From Anisakis pegreffii (Eukaryota > Nematoda > Chromadorea > Rhabditida > Anisakidae), in assembly GCA_035041965.1 (NCBI GenBank), contig JAPYMA010000908.1, positions 62,001 through 126,000 of the forward strand: a stretch of DNA of 64,000 nt, in the 5' to 3' direction. The translations under genes and the position numbers were made by a program. The notes under the pieces are model-generated. The model searched no databases. It saw only the letters and a program-made list of their open reading frames with translations, and was not told where the DNA came from. Below are positions 1 to 12,351 of the stretch, in pieces (the first letter of the stretch is position 1; every line of letters begins with the position of its first letter).

Positions 1-2329
1 ACTTCACAAACAATTATTTCATTATCATGATGTCAACTTTCCACAACATCGTCAATCAACAACTCTACTCACAACAAATGCAAAACATAGAAATGATGAC
101 CAAAAATCAGGAAGTCTGGCTACGCAAGGAACTGTGAACACATGAATGATGCTTACTGAATCGGTTTACCCTAAAAACGCTTCCTCTCACAGGAGGAGAC
201 ATTCGAATTAGAAGACAAATATTTGACTATTCGTTGATTGAATCAACATGAAAAAAATCAACGATGAGTGTTTGTGTGTGTGCTCTTCCATCAAACATCA
301 ACGATTGCGAAGATATCAACTTTTTGCAAAAAACAAAAAAAAACTATTGATTCAATCAATTTTCAGAGAATTCTTTCAGTTTTGAGAGTGCTTCGTTTGC
401 AAATGTAACATGTAACACTAAAATGCAACAATTCGGTCGGTGCTGATGACAAGGATGAATGTTCGAGAGTGTTCTTTTTTAATCGTCCTCTTTTTTTGTT
501 TCAAATGAAAAAAGAGTCTGTTCCTTGTCAATCTGAAATTTAAAAAAAAAACGTCTGGTTCATCACACAATTCGTCAAAGTTCCTCGGTTCGTCAAGAGC
601 GATGGAAACGTTGATTTGAATGTGAACTCGATGAAGACAAGAATGTGAAGAGTAGTTGTTCTCAGCCGAGTGAACACCAACCAAAACACCGAAACAATGT
701 TGCGATCCCGTCTCCAGCTGTTTCTCGACTCAATTCTTCATTCGGTGTGAAAATAAACTACTGAAGAAAAAATTTGCACTCTGTTGGAAAAAGAAACAGC
801 AGCAGCGAAAAATGTGTACTGCTCGCGTCACAATGATTATTGATATAAGACGCGACTGGCATGTTATTGATAATGATGAACGAAAAACACTCAACACATA
901 ATTAGTCTTTCGGGACTTGAGCAGACTAAATAATGGCCTTAGAATGGACTTTTAGGCCTCAATGTCTGGATTTCTTCGGTCTCATCAGTCAGATCAATCG
1001 CACAACTACGATTCTAATCATCAGTCAAATTCAGCCGTGCGCTCGATGAAGTTTAAAAAAACTTCACCATTTTTTGAGAGTCCCCCGTTTTGTGATTTCA
1101 GCTCAACAGCAAGCGATTTTCAATTAGCAAAACGAATACAGGCTATTGAACAAAGCAGGAAAACGGAATGAAATGGAAAATAAATGCACCGTCATCGCTC
1201 AATTGAATCCACAAAAATGCAAAAAAATTGCTGTGCACTTTCACAGATTATCTGGAAATTTTGACTTATATTACAGTTTTGTCATTGTAAACAGCTATGT
1301 TCTCGAACGTGCTGTTGCAATGTAAAGTTGTTGTGATTGTTTTGATTGTGAGCTGAATAAATTTCTTCACGCGAATGATTCCATTAGAGTGAATTCTTAC
1401 AATGCAACAAAAAAAAAACTAGCAACGCGAGTAGTTCGGAAATAAATTTGGTTCTTTTGTTTCTTGTGCAAAATTCAAAACTCTTGTAATTTTAAGCTCA
1501 TCAATCTTCGCCAGTATGCTTTTTGTTTGGTCTCTTGATACTGCCTGCAATCATCTCTCAGAGATTCTGCAGAAAACACATCAGTCATGCTTTAGTGTTG
1601 CGACAATTTTCTGGTTTTTGTCATTTTCTGCTGTGTTTCCATGAGATTTTTGATCGCAACTTTGATCTTTTTTTTTTTTGAAATCAGCACGACCCGCTCA
1701 AGATTTATGCAAAATGCACAAGAGTAAATACAGTTGACATCCGGTAAGTGCTATGACATAAGTACCGCTTGAGAGGTACCAAGTGGTAGGTTTGACGTGA
1801 CGATGGTTTGCAGAGAAACAAGACAAGTGCACTCTTGATAAACGAGCAGCAGTTGAACAACGAAAGACTCGAATTAATTACAAACTTATGAAATCACCTA
1901 CTTTGATGAGCGTTTTCTTTCTCGTCCATTGTGTCACAAAAATTAATCAATTTAATCCTTTGTATTGGCGATCAACCGACGAAAGGATGGTAATTTATGG
2001 TTGATCAGCAGCAGCACGGATCAATAGTGTTTAATGCTGACTGAGTGGATGAAACACAACTTCGACTGATGAAAAATAGCATAGAATATCTGTTATTCAA
2101 AGAACTTGACGAGCATTCCTGCAAGAGAAATTTATCAAAAATTATCAAAGGCTCAGGTGGATAAACGTTATAAGCGACAGCTCGTGAAATAATCAAACGG
2201 ATATGGCAGATATTTGTTATCGCAGGGATGCGATACCAGTCATGGCAATTACGGTTACGTTGATAGTGATAAAAGCAGCGATGACAACAAATATTCCAAG
2301 AAAATATGACACTGTCCTCTTGAGATGGT
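1..2329. other. No supportable gene
   Basis: AT-rich DNA with homopolymer runs. The only open frames are under 90 codons, lack paired splice signals and are interrupted on every frame. I see no RNA gene or mobile-element end here. It could be intron or intergenic DNA of a gene outside the window. Confidence 0.6.
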
Positions 2330-2444
2330 TCAATCCAAGTCGGACAGGACAGGATTCAATCCAAGGACAACAAATCCAAGAAGTCGGACAGGACAGGACA
2401 GGATTCAATCCAAGGACAACAAATCCAAGAAGTCGGACAGGATT
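2330..2444. repeat. Minisatellite, two long units plus partial
   Basis: A unit of about 45-49 bp reading GGACAGGACAGGATTCAATC, then CAAGGACAACAAATCCAAGA, then AGTC, occurs twice in full (about 2341-2385 and 2386-2434), with partial units on both sides. The second unit has one extra GGACA pentamer. The apparent 91-codon frame across it is an artefact of the repeat. Confidence 0.85.
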
Positions 2445-2638
2445 TAGAGGATTAATATGGTACGTCCGTAACAAATGATCTTGATTCTGCTGCTTCTGTT
2501 GGAAGCATTCAAAAAGCGCTTGACTGAGGCATTCAATCGACGTGACGACCGCAGTTTGACAGTAATCGAAAAACGCTCTATGAAAGGAACGACCAAATGG
2601 GTCAGCTTACTCTCTCCACCTGACCACCACAAATTCAG

Positions 2639-2863
2639 CTCGATTTCATGCAGCTTCTTGCTTCGCCTTCCTCCGAGCCAGTCAGTCTCTTAGGTATACA
2701 TTCCATGAATTCTACTACCTCAATTGCCACTCCACCAACTCCAGAACCCCAGAAGTTCCCGAACTTCAGGACTGACTGTCCTAACGTCAACTGGCTACCA
2801 GGATCTACTAGTGTTTCAGCTTCAGAAGACACCACCGCTGCCCAGCTAGGACGAATCCACTAG
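2639..2863 (+). CDS. Candidate 3'-terminal exon, unknown protein
   Basis: The stretch is richer in C than its surroundings and stays open for 74 codons after an AAATTCAG acceptor ending at 2638. It ends in TAG at 2863. The deduced peptide is Ser/Thr/Pro-rich (a TPPTPEPQKFPNF segment, a VNWLPGS segment, acidic SASEDTT near the end), like the disordered C-terminus of a regulatory protein. I could not connect it to an upstream exon with a matching phase and do not recognise the family. A non-coding explanation remains possible. Confidence 0.3.
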   Translation, partial: LDFMQLLASPSSEPVSLLGIHSMNSTTSIATPPTPEPQKFPNFRTDCPNVNWLPGSTSVSASEDTTAAQLGRIH

Positions 2864-3219
2864 CACTAAAGCTCTTACTATGAGTGCTTGACGACGGCAT
2901 CAGCACCTCGCACACAACAAACCTCACACGATAAATGAAATGAAAACAAAAACAAGCCGAACGGATCGCTCGGTCGGTTGATGATGATTATTCAATCGAA
3001 TCGCGGCGTTTCGATTCCATTCAGAACGATACGTAATTCTTTCTGCTCTTATGTTCACTTCTCACTTTTGTTGTGTTTTTCTTCAACCCAACCAACACCA
3101 GCAGCAATAGAGAGACAGCTCCGCCCTTTCGACCACCCACCAAGACGCCAAGAACATCATCAACACGACGGACGAGATGAGATGGTGGTGGTGTTCGTTG
3201 GTTCGTTCGTTGGTTCGAT

Positions 3220-3356
3220 GATGAAGAAGAAGAAGGAGGAGAGGAAGACAATTATTAACAAGATGAAGGAGTGGGTGAAGGAAACGGCCGGCCGGCCGAA
3301 AGACTGCTGCTGCTGCTGATGCTGTTGATGCTGCTGTTGCTGCTGTAGCAGGACTG
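3220..3356. repeat. Low-complexity GAA/GGA and CTG runs
   Basis: A GAAGAAGAAGAAGGAGGAG stretch at about 3224-3242 is followed by an imperfect CTG array (about 3306-3347) with interspersed ATG and TTG triplets. The 133-codon minus-strand frame that overlaps it is Ala/Ser-rich and is most simply a product of this triplet repeat. Confidence 0.75.
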
Positions 3357-3360
3357 ATGA

Positions 3361-6300
3361 TGGACTGACTAACTGACTGAATAGTTGCTTGGTTCGTGCA
3401 AATACTATTGTGAGACATCGAACGGCAGACGAGGTCTTTATTCCATTTGATATATTGTACCATTTTGGTTGATTTGCAGTACATATCTATCGTCCGTGTC
3501 TGTACGACCAGGCAGGATCTGTATGCGTTAAAGATGCAAATCAGCTCATCTCATTGCTAATGGTACCTCAACGGCTATACAAAACTAAACGAATGAACAT
3601 TTTTGCAGCAGATAACATGCATGCATTTTTATGCGGCGGCTGCTCATAAGCCAACAACCATATAGCAAATCCACAATAGATGTGTTATGTCCGCAGCATA
3701 TTTCATTTCATGTCAAGCTTGTTGGAGGTGGTGCACACGGCCAGCGAATAGACCAATAAATTTTTCAATAAACACACTGTGCTGAATCATACTAAGCGTG
3801 TTAATGAAGTTCAATTGCTACTCTCAGCCAGAGAGCATCACTCTATAAAGTTGACTGTTTGAACACTATCAACACGATCAACTTTTTTTTCAGCTTTCTT
3901 CTCACGCAGCATGTCAATCACACACACATTCATTTTGTTGTTTCAATCACTTGGAATATTTTGATCATGTTTGATCTTTCAAAATCAAGCATTTTGCAGC
4001 TAGTTTGCACACTCATTTGCTTGATTAGCCGCTAATGAATCAAAGCTACATTTCAAAGAAACCACTGGATCTCGAAGTAAGGCAATAGCTCTGTGCACGA
4101 AATTGTTTTGAAATACCAGCGCCATTGTCATTTGAACTACCAGAAATACCATTGTCATTCTGATTGTTCGTTGAATTGCGATCGGTTGGTACCATTGGCT
4201 GTTCACCTATAGCATAATACCCTATTCTAGGAATCTATAAAGCATCTGTCACCAAAAAAATTCGCCGTTATTTTTCTCGTCTCGTTTAATGGTGATAAAA
4301 TGGACACACACAACACGCACAAACAACGAAAGCGATAACTGTAACGATAACAATACCAGTAAAAACAATCGCTAGCTGTCCGATGTAATTTTATTTGTTT
4401 GTTGCCATTGTATCATTACATCAGCATAATCTCATATAAAATTGCACTCTTGCTGGCACTCTCGTATTGAACTTCTTCAATTCGAACGAGCCCTTTTCCG
4501 CTCATTATTACCACCAGCCAGCTTGCTTCTGCAACACTGTCAACAAGCAAAGCTCCTCCTTAAAATCATCAACGAACCAAACACACGGAAGCAGACAGAA
4601 TTGAAACGAATGAAATGATCGAATGAAATCAAATTGGTTGAACGTAAAAGCGTGTTCGTTAGAGCAGTCAACGAAACTTTGCAGACCAGACGTCTGTTAA
4701 ATAGACCTACAGACTTGTAGACGACGTCTAAGGTTCACGGTTGACGCCTCCTTGCTTGATGCGAGTGGTGTTGAAAAAATGTAACATACTTACCTACAAC
4801 GACGTCGTCTCGTTTTGATGTGCTACACACTCGATAATTCGATTGTTAATTGATTAATCTATTGATGAGTTCAGTTTTTGCTGATTGAACAAGACAAGAA
4901 GGAACCGCGATGGTGAGATAGCAAGGTGGTGTGAATGGCAACTTAAAATCTTACTGGATCAGTCTTATAATGTTTGATAGGTGGTGATAGCGATGTGTGT
5001 CACGAATGATATAGTTGCAGTATATCACTGAATGAATATGCAGCAAAATGGTAGTCACATGCAGTATTTGAGTCAAAGCGCTTCTCTAAGGTAAGCCCAA
5101 CTCACTTTTAATCGTATCGAATACAGCTGATAATCTAATGAATCCACAGAAGAACTCACCACAATCGTGCGGTATACTTCGGTTGGATTTTTAGAGTCTC
5201 CGCGTCTTTTTTTAAATGTACAACGGAAGAATGCGCTCAATCGGATTTGATGATGAGTTGATCCGGTGAAACAATGGGATATTCCACCTTGATCTGATGT
5301 GAATGAACAATAAAGTTCAGTGGCATCAGATTGTTGCCGTATGTACCGCGTGACAGTGCATAATGAGAAAATGGTTTCATTGAAAATGAACTTCGACAAT
5401 AGCTATTAATATTCAGCATGTTCATACACAATACAAGCAGTCAACATTCGTGCGACTGTGTACACTTAACATGTGAATTAGCATCATGAACGAACAGGTG
5501 CAAATGAAACTGCTATGAGGTAGCTTATTGAGCAAGTATGCATACATGAAAAGATGCACTCAGTTTAGAGGTTCTTCGTAATTTGTGAAAAGTGTTCAGA
5601 TGAGTTCTGTCGGCAAATCTCAGATCGTCACAGTGCAAATCAAATGTTTGCTTCAAAATTCGAGTACTAGGCCCTTCTTCATACCTCGCTTATCATATCT
5701 TCACTAATCTATCAACCTGGTTCATTTTCATACTGAAATTCATGTTGTGGCAATACAAATAAATGATTTTCAGTAATGAATCGGATAAAAATCTACTGCA
5801 GTCTTACAATTAGGGTCTGGATACAGTAGTGGTGGTAAACTGTGAAACTGTACAGCCTCTTTGTCAGATTTCGATTCGTTGTTTTTTTGCTTCGAAGCAC
5901 TCGACGCAAGCCAAAATACCATGAAAATTTCAAAGTAACACTGAATTTATCTTCTTTTGAAATCTATCATGATTGTTTTCACTCTTGTTTCCATTTCATG
6001 TTTCATTTTTATTCAAGCAAAAAGCTTTCTTCACTCCACGGTCATGCATCTTGAATTTTTCTTCAATGCCGTCAATTGTTTTTGAAAAGTTAAAACTCTT
6101 GTGAACTCATTTTTCGATGGATGAAGTAGACAGTTCTAATGCTGGAAAGAATGGAGAGGAAACGATGGTGACAGCGATGAGGAAGGTAAAAATTGGGAAA
6201 TTTGAAAGTGATATGAAGCGATAAGACGAAATGGCGATGGTGATGATGTATTTTATTGATGCGACACATTTTATGTTGTTGTTACATTCATTTATTCTTC

Positions 6301-8880
6301 CATTGTTCACTCATATTCGTTCGTACCACTCATCATTCATTCCACATTCGTTTCACGTTTATTTTATGGCTAATTTTGAGCAAAAAATCCCACAGACACT
6401 GAAATGCACATACGAGTTGACGCAAATGACTGAAGTCACACTTAACATCGGCTGTTGCCATTTGCTGCGCTTTATTGACGCTACTTAATTGTAGCGGAAA
6501 ACGCAATTGTAGCGGAATTAATAATCAGGAAGTAGATGTTCCGCAGGGTGTAATTCTCTACTAGAGTGTAGCCAAAACTTTAGAGATCTGATAAACACAT
6601 CAAAAAACATCAAGCAGCGTATCGATTGCAATCTGCGAACGTTTTTTATGCTATTGATCAGTAACAGACTATCATGATAGCTTGAAGCGCTCGATGTACT
6701 CAGATTTCATCAAGAAGAGCAAAATTTTCTGTTTTCTTTGAATTTGAGTAGTTCAGAACTCAAGATAACAACTATAGTGGCAAAATGAAGTTGGAAGTTT
6801 CAGAGGTTTGGCTAGGTTGGTGAAATTATATCGCCACGAATAGAGTGCATGCACCCAACGCCCTCCTCAACACAGTTGATCTGTCTGTTGATCACCATTG
6901 CACCATTACATTGACAAGATGAACACTATCTTCAAACTATCAGAAGCGCGATTCTCGTCAGCAACCTGATAATTTCGCTACTTCATTACATGAAACAGTA
7001 ATCACTGAAGTGATGACATAATTATGCTGTGCTGCAAAAATCTCGATTGGAAATATCCAGTTTTTAAGAAATATCTTCATTTCTCAAGAAACACGGGTGA
7101 AGTGCATTACAATGGATAGAATTTCACTGCATCACTCAAATTCATGCGTGTGATCTCTTTATTTATAGATTGATCCATTTGTTTTCGAAACTCATTAACT
7201 AAATAACACATGCATTACAGAAGATTTTCATGAGACGAAAAAAGTTCGATGCTTGAAGCAATGACGTAACCGTAAAGTCCGCTTGCACTTCAGTTGGATT
7301 TTTCTCATCTCATCCTTGTCGATAAGATGAAAGCTCCCACACTCGCCACCAATGGAGTTCTTTTCGTCCATCATCCGTCTCATTGAGCCACACTGCACTT
7401 GAATTACTTCATCACATAGCGATTCGTCATTCTCAAGTAAGCATCAGATTCGTCGAATTGATTGATATGATGCTTTTTGCAATAGCCGTGTGAATATTCA
7501 TTCACGAGAATGTCTCGTATCGTTGATCGTTACTGAATGAAAAGTCACGAAAATGGCTGATTATTTCATTCGTGACAATTAATTATCGGAATTGACTTTA
7601 ATTGTGTGCAACCAAGTATCAGAGAAATTGAACGTTATTGCATCCGAATGTAAGAAACGAATTTGTTTCAAATCTTTGGTTCCAATCGTTTGGAAAAAAT
7701 GGTCGAATGAGTGTAACCTTCCTTCGAACGTTCAGTTATTTGCCGAGTTTTTCATCTCACTTTCCGAATGCTTCATTTATCTAAATCGTTGCGTTGCTAT
7801 TGTTGTTGTTATTCTTCTTCGAGACAGCGTCGTAATTCCATTGGTGATAAGTTGATCGTATATCAATTCGGAAGTCTTTGGCCGTTGAGCGAGCGAGCAT
7901 AAGCAGCCGGGCGCTGAGTTTTTATTTTTTGAAATATTCACTCACTCAGTCAATGTCCTATGGCCATCTCTTAAATTGAATTTAATTCTCCAAGCTTTTT
8001 GCTGATTCACATGTCAAAATGAGCAAAAAGTTCTCCAAGTGCATTCATTAATTAACCAGTCTTTAATGGCATTTCAATTCGATTCGTTTCCATTCGATTC
8101 AATTTGATATAATTGTATACTTTCACACTGATTCATTCGTTTATTGCCATGACATTAATTTTATTCGTTTAATCGTCGTTGTTGGATTTCAACGAGATGA
8201 TGTGTTGTTCGTTGTTGTTTTTCACTAGATCAATCACTGAAATCACTGCAGCACAAGTGAATCAGTGGAACCCACACAAAGCATCCATCTTTTACAAAAT
8301 GAAACACAACCAGCATGACCACCCGTAAGCGCAATTTTCGGCGAGACGAGACTCTGCAAAAATGAAACATTGCGCCCCTTTCCGCAAAAAAAAAATTCTG
8401 CTACCGTCAGACTGGTTAATTAAAGAATGAGTGGTTGATATCGAATGAGAACAAGCCAAAACGATTAAAATTCCAAAGCCAGCCCATGCAGTTAGTGGCT
8501 CTTTATCACTAGATCAAATCCTTCACTTTGATATGTCGTATGTTTGAAATCATTTTTTGAGCATTTTTCATGCCTTATAGCATTTGCACTCTGTTGCATC
8601 ATTTTTTTAAAAATTCTCCCAAACACTTTTCAGTGTCGAGACAATGAGATGGCAAATTTTTCAGTTCAAACCGAAATGGCGTGAGAACAAACCAACGGAC
8701 GGACAGCTCATAAACAATGTCATTTTAGAGAAACTTTTTTTTTTGCAGATATGCTCGTGAATATGCATTCAATCAAACGTTGAGTTCATTTTCCACTCAG
8801 CTGAGCTGCTCACGTCACGTTTCGATCGGTCAAAATTTTCAGTGTCTGTTGGCAGTCGTCTGCCTCGTTCTCACAGCCAG
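3361..8880. other. Long stretch without a supportable gene
   Basis: All frames are short and stop-rich. The longest open frame (108 codons, minus, 5073-5399) has no recognisable domain, no splice context and an unremarkable composition. No tRNA arm, rRNA or transposon terminus was found. Large intron or intergenic DNA are both possible. Confidence 0.55.
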
Positions 8881-8909
8881 CATTCATTCATTCGTTCGTT
8901 CATTCGTTT
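8881..8909. repeat. CATT/CGTT tetranucleotide microsatellite
   Basis: Interleaved CATT and CGTT units run for about 29 bp. The same tetranucleotide theme recurs inside the BEL/Pao LTR at 54.96 kb, where it forms part of the R/U5-like region. Confidence 0.8.
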
Positions 8910-9346
8910 ACATAGTGGAAAAAATATGTCGATTGAATGACTCGTCTGGTTGGTGTGCTCACATTTTTCTGCTGCTGCTGCTGTTTTTTTTGTTTTTTCG
9001 CAACATCTTCACATAAGTTCTTCCGTTTTTTTTGTTGTAGCAGACTCGTCGAAACAATCGTTCAAAGAGCACAGCCTACTAGAACTTGCATTACATGCAT
9101 GTAGCTATTGCATCGAAGTTCCGAGAGAGAGAGCTGTCCGATGTGATGATTCAATCGAATGCTATGGACCTAGATGATCGAAATGAACCTGAACAATTTG
9201 CTTACAACTAGGACAGAATTCCTCATGAGGAAAAAAAGTACTCCTTGTCGGGTAAATTGGATGTATAAGGGGAGGAGTGGGTAATGGAGGGGATCATGAG
9301 ATTAGTTCTTATTTCATGCGTGGGTACAGTAAATTATTGTATCTAG

Positions 9347-9430
9347 TGGGGTAATGACGGCCTGTCGAACCATCGAAGGGGGTTATGGAGCACCTGAGCG
9401 TGAGGACTACCGGCTTAGTACTGAGATCAG
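9347..9430 (+). repeat. Dispersed repeat, copy A (conserved core)
   Basis: Contains GGGTAATGACGGCCTG followed by a CCATCGAAGG segment and TATGGAGCACCTGAG. The same ordered blocks recur at 15,466 and 52,323. The upstream 150 bp does not match the other copies well, so this may be a fragment. Its nature is unknown; it is not a tRNA and has no coding frame. Confidence 0.65.
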
Positions 9431-11929
9431 TAAGAATAATAATGATGCGATCAAGCTTCAGCATGATTTTGATATGAATATTGTCATGAAGATGGATGGT
9501 ATCCAGTGATGAGAATGCTTCATGGAAAGCCAATTTCATAATTATTAAGTAATTGAGTCGGTTCTTGTAAAATCTGATGAAATTGCTCTGTATCGTTAGA
9601 TAGAAATGTTTCAAGCATGTTCAGCCGTGTGAAATGTTTTGCGAGATTCATTCGAAGAGTCAGCCGGGCGTGAGATTTTCGAGATTTAACGCATTGTGCC
9701 ATTGTGAAGTTCGCTGATGAGAACAGTCTCATGGAACGCAAACAAACACATTTTATGCGTTAGGAAAACACACGAATGAATGAATGTAAATAGATATTCC
9801 AGTTTCAATCTATTTCTTAATGTTGCAATTTAGAAGGAGAACGCTTTCTCTCGTTTTTTTGTTGTTGAATATATTGCAGTGATAGTGCATGAACGTTTCA
9901 TTATTCATAATGCTTCGATTCGTCGACTACGAAAGGTGAAAAAATTCGAAAATTTTTCCTCGCATAAAATTTTCATCGCTTTTCATGCCGTTTGTTGTGT
10001 GTGTCCTTTTTTTGCTAATAAATTCGGTGAAAGGAAAATGTAAAGTGAGAATGAAATTCGAGAAATGAAAATCACAGTAACATTGTCCTATCTACCATTT
10101 TTCCAATATTTATGTTGGAAGGACACAAATAATTCTTAGATCATGAAATGAACACAGTGAAGTGAAGTTTCCATATTCGACGAATACTCAGAGCAAAACT
10201 CCGAATTGAAAACTTGGAGAACAGAAATTCTTTTTTTTAGATTTTGAAAACGACGAGAAAATGACATCGAAACTGAAACTGAATGAAATTAAAGGTGACA
10301 AAATGTCTTATGGAAATTCTAAAACTCGCAAAAAACCATTTTGTTGGTGACAGAAAAAATTGCTCGTTTTGCACTCAGTTTAGAAGAGAAGAAACCATAA
10401 ATTTTTGCTGTTTCTTTTTTTTTGCTCAAAAAATTTTCGCTATTTTTCCAATATTTTCATTCGTAAACGCATAGGCGAATGTGTTCAGAACTATATCAGT
10501 GCAGAACGGCAACGATGGTGGCCGTACAATATCACCTAATGGCGTACTTATGACGAATCTTGCAAAAACCAGTAATGTCTTTTCAAAATTTTTTCCAACC
10601 GTTTTCCAACCATTCCATTCAATGAAAAATTCCACTTTTCCACTTTGTCGGCAACCGCATTGCTGAGTTTTTTGGGAAAATTTTACGATTCTGGACGTGC
10701 AAACGTGTCCGTCCTTGTTACTGCTCATTCCAACCTCCAAACGCACAATAATCAGACGATAGGTCTGAAAAATTCAGCATTTGAACACACATTCATTCGC
10801 ACTATTTTATTACCATCTTAATTGTTGAAATTGTCTGAATGCTTCGAAACATATAAATTTCCATTTTCTTATGATCACATTTCGCTTGTTATCTGCAGAC
10901 TGTACGTCTGAGCTGTACTGTACAGAATACGTTCGCATTACAAAAATATTATATCATCATGATAATTACTATCCTTATCACCGTTATCAGTTATCATTAT
11001 CGACCTCTATCATATCAGCACAACAACTTCTGTGTCAGTTCTATCACTTTCAATCGGTTCGACCGTATAGAATCGCTCGTTAAACATAAAACGGCAAACG
11101 AATGCAGCAGACGAGTTGCCTGCCTTCCACAACAAAAAAATCGCTCCAATAATAACACATTCATATGAAACGAAAAAAAGTACATATAAACACAAACAAA
11201 CATAAACATAAATATTGCATTCTTATGTTTTTATGATTGTACGAAGATTTTTCCGATTTTTTCGACCACCCGGATTGCCGTTTGTCACGGTGATAAAAAA
11301 CGATCAATGCGCTCGCTCTGCAAGAATCGATGTGGAATGTTGCTGCTTTATTTACTTATTCAGTCGGGCAGTTATTTATTGAGTTGCAAATTTATTTGTC
11401 GGTTGTTCAATCGGCTAAACGTTCGATTGCTCGGCCACCAAAAAAAACGTCAGTGTTAGTGGAGCGAAAACGAATGATAAATTTTCGTTGAAATCAGAAG
11501 AAAGATCAGTTTGGAGCAGAAAAATGCAACAACTGCAAAGTTGCGCATATCGATAGTGCGAATCTATCAAATGAACTGAACTTTTTTCAATTCGGAAAAT
11601 TTGATGGAAAAATCTGATGAAATTAATACAGGGACCGGTTACTGGTTTCGTTAGCAAATAATACTTAAGCGTATAAATGAAATTATGATTTGTACTAGAT
11701 CAGTTCAAGCAAACAAGCAACATCTGCAGTTAGCACCGAAGGAGATGGAAGATTTTTGTGATGAAACTTGCAGCTGAATGAATCCAATTGAACTGGAAGT
11801 TTCGATAGTTTGTAGCTGACTGATTCGCATGTTTTGAAGTTGCTTCTTTATCACATCAGATTTGCGCTTGCTGATTGCAATCTCCAGAATTTCGCTTCCA
11901 CATATTCGGTTATTATTCGAGATTGAATC
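9431..11929. other. No supportable gene
   Basis: Short overlapping frames only (106 codons at most, minus, 10426-10746). They have no domain signature and no coherent splice sites. The region holds scattered poly-A/T runs. Confidence 0.5.
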
Positions 11930-12133
11930 ATGATGATACCATTAGAGCGGGATACTGCCTATGATGGCGAACGGCAGTATGAAATACAGCGAGATTTGTT
12001 CTCGAGCGGAATTCGTCGGAATAAAACAATCACGGCAAGCAGTGGAAAGCTCCAACCGGTGTTTCCGGTCGCAGATAAACACTCTAACCACCATTTTCCT
12101 CGCCTTCGTTGCATTGCAAAAAAATTCGTTTAA
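11930..12133 (+). CDS. Candidate exon, unknown protein
   Basis: Two in-frame ATGs open a 67-codon frame of mixed charged composition (start MMIPLERDTAYDGERQYEIQ). Local GC is higher than in the flanks. An internal GTGTTTCC could be a donor at about 12059, so the coding part may be shorter. It lies just upstream of two other candidate exons, which is the main reason to list it. I do not recognise the family. Confidence 0.25.
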   Translation: MMIPLERDTAYDGERQYEIQRDLFSSGIRRNKTITASSGKLQPVFPVADKHSNHHFPRLRCIAKKFV

Positions 12134-12156
12134 AAAATATTCTATACTAGCCCCAG

Positions 12157-12351
12157 GTCAACGATTGCTTCGTATTTAGATTTGTCACCAGTTTATGGTG
12201 GTGAAAGGAAGACATCGTGGATGGATCCATCAAGATCTCCCACCTTCACGTTCTCCTGATCCATATTAATACTCAGAAACACTACGGTTCTGGATTTGCT
12301 CTCAGCGCAAAACGTATTTCCATGCAAACCATCATCTCAAGAGATAAGGTA
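12157..12351 (+). CDS. Candidate exon pair, possible peroxidase-like motif
   Basis: After a CCCCAG acceptor the frame reads STIASYLDLSPVYGGERKTS. Animal haem peroxidases often carry an S-Y-[IL]-D-x-S-x-V/I-Y-G stretch, which is the only reason for the suggestion. The frame closes at TGA near 12,250 without a good donor. A second candidate exon (12,283-12,351) lies between an ATACTCAG acceptor and a GTATCG donor and encodes 23 residues. Confidence is low: no other peroxidase landmark (distal or proximal His region) is visible nearby. Confidence 0.2.

Noticed and set aside
2203..2478. 91-codon plus-strand frame
   Set aside because: Its second half is translated minisatellite; nothing else supports it.
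10426..10746. 106-codon minus-strand frame with several Cys
   Set aside because: Overlaps another open frame on the plus strand, shows no domain and has no splice context.
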